This document shows positions 60,923 through 64,000 of a stretch of 64,000 nt of DNA, piece after piece; the stretch's first letter is position 1; every line of letters begins with the position of its first letter. The notes below the pieces were generated by a model. It did no database searches and had not been told where the DNA came from. It was given only the letters and a program-made list of their open reading frames with translations. The position numbers and the translations under genes are program-made. The stretch lies in NCBI GenBank assembly GCA_016707285.1, contig JADJIA010000003.1, forward strand, positions 434,001 to 498,000. Direction: 5' to 3'. The stretch comes from Ignavibacteriales bacterium (GTDB taxonomy: Bacteria; Bacteroidota; Ignavibacteria; Ignavibacteriales; Ignavibacteriaceae).

Positions 60923-62796
60923 AGCATTTAAAAACATCGCGTGCCCCCATCAGTCAGAAAGCTTATGTTCCAAGTGCTCCTGAGAATGTGGATACAATCG
61001 GTGGCACGGTAACAGTGCAAATAAACAGTAAAACAATGACTGTACCATTTGGTACAACTATACTTGAAGCTTGCCGCATGTCGGATATTTACATTCCCAC
61101 CCTTTGTGCCCATGAAGACCTGGGGATTGGGGGGCATTGCCGGCTTTGCCTCGTTGATGTAGAAGGAATGAGAACCTTACAGGCTTCCTGTGCATTCCCG
61201 ATTACAGCTCCGCTTAAAGTCAAGACTTCAACAATTGCTGTCAGAAAAGCAAGAAAACATATCATGGAACTGCTTTTAAGTGAGCATGTTGGTGAGTGTT
61301 ATGCATGTGTAAAAAACGGTAATTGTGAACTTCAGGATCTCGCCAAAGAGATGGGCGTCGATTCATATATGTTTGGTCACGACAATGTAAGTAAATATCC
61401 CGTTGACAGATCATCTTATTCGGTGATTCGTGATATGGATAAATGTGTAAATTGTCGCAGATGTGTGAGAACATGTATTGATCTTCAGGAAGTTGGTTGC
61501 CTCGAAGCCATTGGCAGAGGAGCTGAAACCCACATCGATACATTTATGGCAAAACCTCTTGCTGAAGTTGTTTGTATCAACTGCGGACAATGTATTAACC
61601 GCTGTCCAACCGGAGCACTATATGCCAACGATCCATCGGATGAGATTTGGAGAGCTATTGAAGACCCCACAAAACATGTGGTTATTCAAACAGCGCCGTC
61701 TCCCCGTGCTGCAATTGGTGAAGAATTTGGATTGGAACCCGGAATCTCTTTAACAAAAGAATTGAATACTGCGATAAAAAGAATCGGTTTCGACAAGGTA
61801 TTCGACACTAACTTCACAGCTGATTTAACAATTATGGAAGAGGGGACAGAACTCCTCACCAGAATTAAAAAGGCTGTAGTGGATGGCGATGAATCTGTGA
61901 AACTGCCTCAGTTTACTTCGTGTTCACCGGGATGGGTTAAATATATCGAACATTTTTACCCCGAATATCTCGATCATCTTTCTTCTGCCAAGTCACCACA
62001 GCAGATGTTTGGAACCATTATTAAGACATTTTATGCTGAGCAGGCAGGTATCGATCCTAAAGATATCGTGAGTGTAGCTTTGATGCCATGCTCCGCAAAG
62101 AAATTTGAATGCAACCGTCCCGAGATGGATGCTTCAGGTTACAAAGATGTTGATTATGGTCTCACAGCCCGTGAAATGGCGATGATGATTAAAGAAGCAG
62201 GGATGAAACTGCCCTCACTTCCAAAATCGGATTTTGATAATCCATTTGGTCTCGGATCGGGAGCAGGGCTCATCTTTGGTGCCACGGGTGGTGTAATGGA
62301 AGCTGCTTTGAGAACAGTATATGAATTGGTCACAGGGCGCGAAGTTCCATTTGAAAAACTTCGTATAGAGGCCGTCAGAGGCTTTGAAGGAGTGAAGCAA
62401 TCATCTGTAGTGCTCGAAAATGTTGTGCCCGACTGGTCATTCCTGGAGGGTGTGGAACTGAAGTTCATCGTTGCCCATGGCACGGCAAACGCAAAGAAAG
62501 TAATGGAATTGCTTAAAGCCGGAGAACTTTACGATGTCCACTTCATCGAAATCATGGCGTGCCCGGGTGGCTGTCTTGGTGGTGGTGGTCAACCTGTTCC
62601 AACAAATGAAAAGATAAGGAAAGCCAGAGCAAAAGCCATATATGCTGAAGAAGAGACACTTCCTGTAAGAAAGTCTCATGAAAACAGTCATGTTGCTGAG
62701 TTTTATGCCAAGTTTATTCCTGAGGGCCCATGCAGCCACAAGTCTCACGAGTTGCTGCATACCCACTATACAAAACGAGGCAAATTCATTCTCTGA
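60919..62796 (+). CDS. hndD: [FeFe] hydrogenase catalytic subunit HndD
   Basis: A 625-residue catalytic subunit interconverting H2 with protons and electrons. It contains an N-terminal [2Fe-2S] domain (C-R-M-S-D-I-Y-I-P-T-L-C, C-R-L-C), a His-ligated cluster (H-V-G-E-C-Y-A-C-V-K-N-G-N-C), and two [4Fe-4S] motifs (C-V-N-C-R-R-C-V-R-T-C; C-I-N-C-G-Q-C-I-N-R-C-P). H-cluster loops are T-S-C-S-P-G-W (Cys335, Ser336), M-P-C-S-A-K-K (Cys391) and M-A-C-P-G-G-C (Cys548, Cys552). The small-subunit sequence is fused at the end. With HndA and HndC it likely forms a bifurcating complex using NAD(P)H and ferredoxin. Maturases HydEFG are not in the window. Confidence 0.95.
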   Translation: MKHLKTSRAPISQKAYVPSAPENVDTIGGTVTVQINSKTMTVPFGTTILEACRMSDIYIPTLCAHEDLGIGGHCRLCLVDVEGMRTLQASCAFPITAPLKVKTSTIAVRKARKHIMELLLSEHVGECYACVKNGNCELQDLAKEMGVDSYMFGHDNVSKYPVDRSSYSVIRDMDKCVNCRRCVRTCIDLQEVGCLEAIGRGAETHIDTFMAKPLAEVVCINCGQCINRCPTGALYANDPSDEIWRAIEDPTKHVVIQTAPSPRAAIGEEFGLEPGISLTKELNTAIKRIGFDKVFDTNFTADLTIMEEGTELLTRIKKAVVDGDESVKLPQFTSCSPGWVKYIEHFYPEYLDHLSSAKSPQQMFGTIIKTFYAEQAGIDPKDIVSVALMPCSAKKFECNRPEMDASGYKDVDYGLTAREMAMMIKEAGMKLPSLPKSDFDNPFGLGSGAGLIFGATGGVMEAALRTVYELVTGREVPFEKLRIEAVRGFEGVKQSSVVLENVVPDWSFLEGVELKFIVAHGTANAKKVMELLKAGELYDVHFIEIMACPGGCLGGGGQPVPTNEKIRKARAKAIYAEEETLPVRKSHENSHVAEFYAKFIPEGPCSHKSHELLHTHYTKRGKFIL

Positions 62797-62815
62797 CAGT
62801 TTCATTGTGTTAGTT

Positions 62816-62855
62816 AAGAGGTTGTTTTTTTTTATAAAAAAGCAACCTCTTTTGT
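62816..62855 (+). terminator. Rho-independent terminator after hndD
   Basis: AAGAGGTTG (62816-62824) pairs with CAACCTCTT (62843-62851), with inner T-run/A-run pairing and TTGTTTTT after it. It ends the hydrogenase transcript 19 nt past the hndD stop. Confidence 0.85.
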
Positions 62856-62889
62856 TTTTAAAGCATCTAACTGAAAAAAAGGAGTTAAT

Positions 62890-63480
62890 ATGGGAAGAAT
62901 ATTGATGTTATTATTTGTTTCCGTTTTGGTTCTCACCGGGTGTGTTAAAAAGGTGGAACCTAAAAAAGATGCAAAGCTTGAGGAAGCAAAAATAGTGGCC
63001 GGCAAAGCTGCAGGTGAGTTCATGAAGGAACTAAAAAGCATTCTTGTGGCAGAAATGAAAAAAGGAGGTCCTGAAAGTGCATTAAATGTCTGTTCAGACA
63101 CAGCACAGGAATTCGCCAAAACTTATTCCGTGAAGAAAGGGATGGAGCTAAAGAGAGTCTCTTTTCTAAATAGAAACGAAGCAAATATTCCCGATGAGGC
63201 AGAAGTTATGTGGCTTAAAGAATGTGAAAACATGATGAAAGCAGAGAACTTCAACAAAGATACTGTTTTCTTCAGAGTGGAAAGATCAGCAAACAGCAGA
63301 ACACTACACCTTGCAAAGCCGATTCTTTTGGCTGAAGAGTGTGTGGTTTGTCATGGTACAGATGAACAAATCCCGGCAAATATCAAAAAATTGATAGCTG
63401 AAAAGTACCCCAATGATAAGGCTGTTAATTTTAGTCCCGGTGATCTCAGGGGATTGGTTACAGTAAAAATGAAACTTTAA
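62890..63480 (+). CDS. c-type haem lipoprotein, DUF3365/Tll0287-like
   Basis: A 196-residue lipoprotein: signal with L-V-L-T-G-C (Cys18), then a helical region (A-G-K-A-A-G-E-F-M-K-E-L) typical of the Tll0287-like/DUF3365 domain, and one C-V-V-C-H haem-binding motif near 155-159. A single covalent haem outside the cytoplasm suits a redox or gas-sensing role. It has its own GGAG site behind the hndD terminator, so it is a separate transcript or read-through product. A link with the hydrogenase is only positional. Confidence 0.8.
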   Translation: MGRILMLLFVSVLVLTGCVKKVEPKKDAKLEEAKIVAGKAAGEFMKELKSILVAEMKKGGPESALNVCSDTAQEFAKTYSVKKGMELKRVSFLNRNEANIPDEAEVMWLKECENMMKAENFNKDTVFFRVERSANSRTLHLAKPILLAEECVVCHGTDEQIPANIKKLIAEKYPNDKAVNFSPGDLRGLVTVKMKL

Positions 63481-63606
63481 AATTTGTATTATCTATGGTT
63501 AAAACTTTTTAAAATATATTAAAGTGTGTTATTCAGTAAAATGCTCTATCCCGTTTTTTAAAAATCAGATAGATGACTTTAATTAAAGCATTACATTAGT
63601 ATAAAA

Positions 63607-64000
63607 TTAAAAAGTTTTAACCTTGATTTTATCATAAAAAAAATGTTGGTAGTCCTGGTATGGCTTCCAGTCACCGCCCCATTTCCAGCCATTTTTTATG
63701 AAGATTTTATAGATTAGTGCTTTTCTGTGAATTGTCCCGTTTTTGGCAGGATCATATTTTGCACCTTTGGGTGATACCCTTTTGCCTGAAACAAACGGGT
63801 TCCAAAAAGGATTGATATCGAGGGCAAGCCCATAGGCATGTTTGCTCATGCTCCGGGTTCCGGACACCAAACGATAGTTGAAACATGATGTATTGTTATA
63901 AACCATTGAACTATCGTCAGACCATTTATATTTGCTCATCGGTTCGATTTTGTCGATTACAAATCCTGAATCTGCGATTTCTTTGAATATCGACTTTATT
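63607..64000 (-). CDS. M15 family metallopeptidase (partial at window edge)
   Basis: The frame runs from the stop at 63607 to the right edge without interruption, so the 5' end is missing. The visible part has S-K-H-A-Y-G-L-A-L-D-I-N-P, the zinc-ligand block S-x-H-x-x-G-x-A-x-D of VanY/M15 peptidases, and W-K-W-G-G-D-W ... Y-Q-H-F-F with the last zinc His. Such enzymes cleave peptidoglycan stem peptides. No phage gene is visible nearby, so a cell-wall remodelling role is the simplest reading. Confidence 0.85.
   Translation of the reverse strand, partial: IKSIFKEIADSGFVIDKIEPMSKYKWSDDSSMVYNNTSCFNYRLVSGTRSMSKHAYGLALDINPFWNPFVSGKRVSPKGAKYDPAKNGTIHRKALIYKIFIKNGWKWGGDWKPYQDYQHFFYDKIKVKTF

Overview
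The window looks like a chromosomal segment from the Ignavibacteria/Bacteroidota side of the tree. It carries several secreted proteins ending in a T9SS-type C-terminal sorting domain with the N-Y-P-N-P-F-N-P signature, a sensor kinase with the A-H-Q-x-G-T-P-L type H-box, a 31-residue arginine/lysine-rich peptide of the AURKAIP1/COX24-like (bS22-like) family, and an electron-bifurcating-type [FeFe] hydrogenase. The base composition is AT-rich. The lineage is inferred from protein style, not from a marker gene. No rRNA and no CRISPR array were seen.

Layout. 1-6.5 kb: T9SS-exported proteins (one wrecked, three intact) whose last 219 nt are nearly identical at DNA level, a YefM-YoeB toxin-antitoxin pair with a perfect TGTACA operator, and a decayed second yoeB copy. 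6.5-14.5 kb: a tightly packed podovirus-like cassette (scaffold-like protein, SU10-type capsid, head-tail connectors, tail-hub-like protein, coiled-coil internal protein, holin-like, spanin-like and amidase genes) with no recognisable terminase, portal, integrase or replication gene. 14.5-26 kb: host genes, namely a TIGR02757 protein, SPOR protein, PP2C phosphatase, TPR lipoprotein, DUF58 protein, two sensor kinases (one a 1333-residue hybrid), purA and a STAS protein. 26-32 kb: a frameshifted T9SS protein, an orphan ribbon-helix-helix antitoxin with a possible PIN-toxin scar, and an ECF sigma/anti-sigma pair. 32-39 kb: a partner-switching operon (three SpoIIE-type phosphatases, one STAS antagonist, one RsbW-type kinase). 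39-49.7 kb: patatin phospholipase, CBS/DUF21 transporter-like protein, DedA, SecF and SecD, PepF, HU, a zinc-ribbon/TPR protein, the bS22-like peptide and tRNA-Thr(CGT). 49.9-54.5 kb: an AAA-ATPase-like/PD-(D/E)XK protein and a copper locus (frameshifted CopA ATPase plus an HMA-like/AraC fusion regulator). 54.7-63.5 kb: a hydrogen locus, in which a sensory [FeFe] hydrogenase fused to a histidine kinase is followed by two single-domain response regulators, a REC-PAS-kinase hybrid, then HndA/HndC/HndD-like bifurcating hydrogenase genes and a c-type haem lipoprotein. A partial M15 peptidase closes the window.

How it fits together. The 54.7-63 kb cluster reads as a self-contained H2 sensing and H2 turnover unit: the sensor hydrogenase-kinase reports H2 or redox state to receiver proteins, while HndACD does the chemistry. 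No DNA-binding output domain is encoded there, so the output partner lies elsewhere. The 32-39 kb operon is a second signalling hub in which phosphatases reactivate a STAS protein that its kinase inhibits. The phage-like cassette is the least explained part: particle and lysis functions are present without any packaging machinery.

Four genes are each interrupted by a single-base change at a G run or short GG (near 774, 10200, 26636 and 52631). This pattern is as compatible with assembly or sequencing indels as with real decay.
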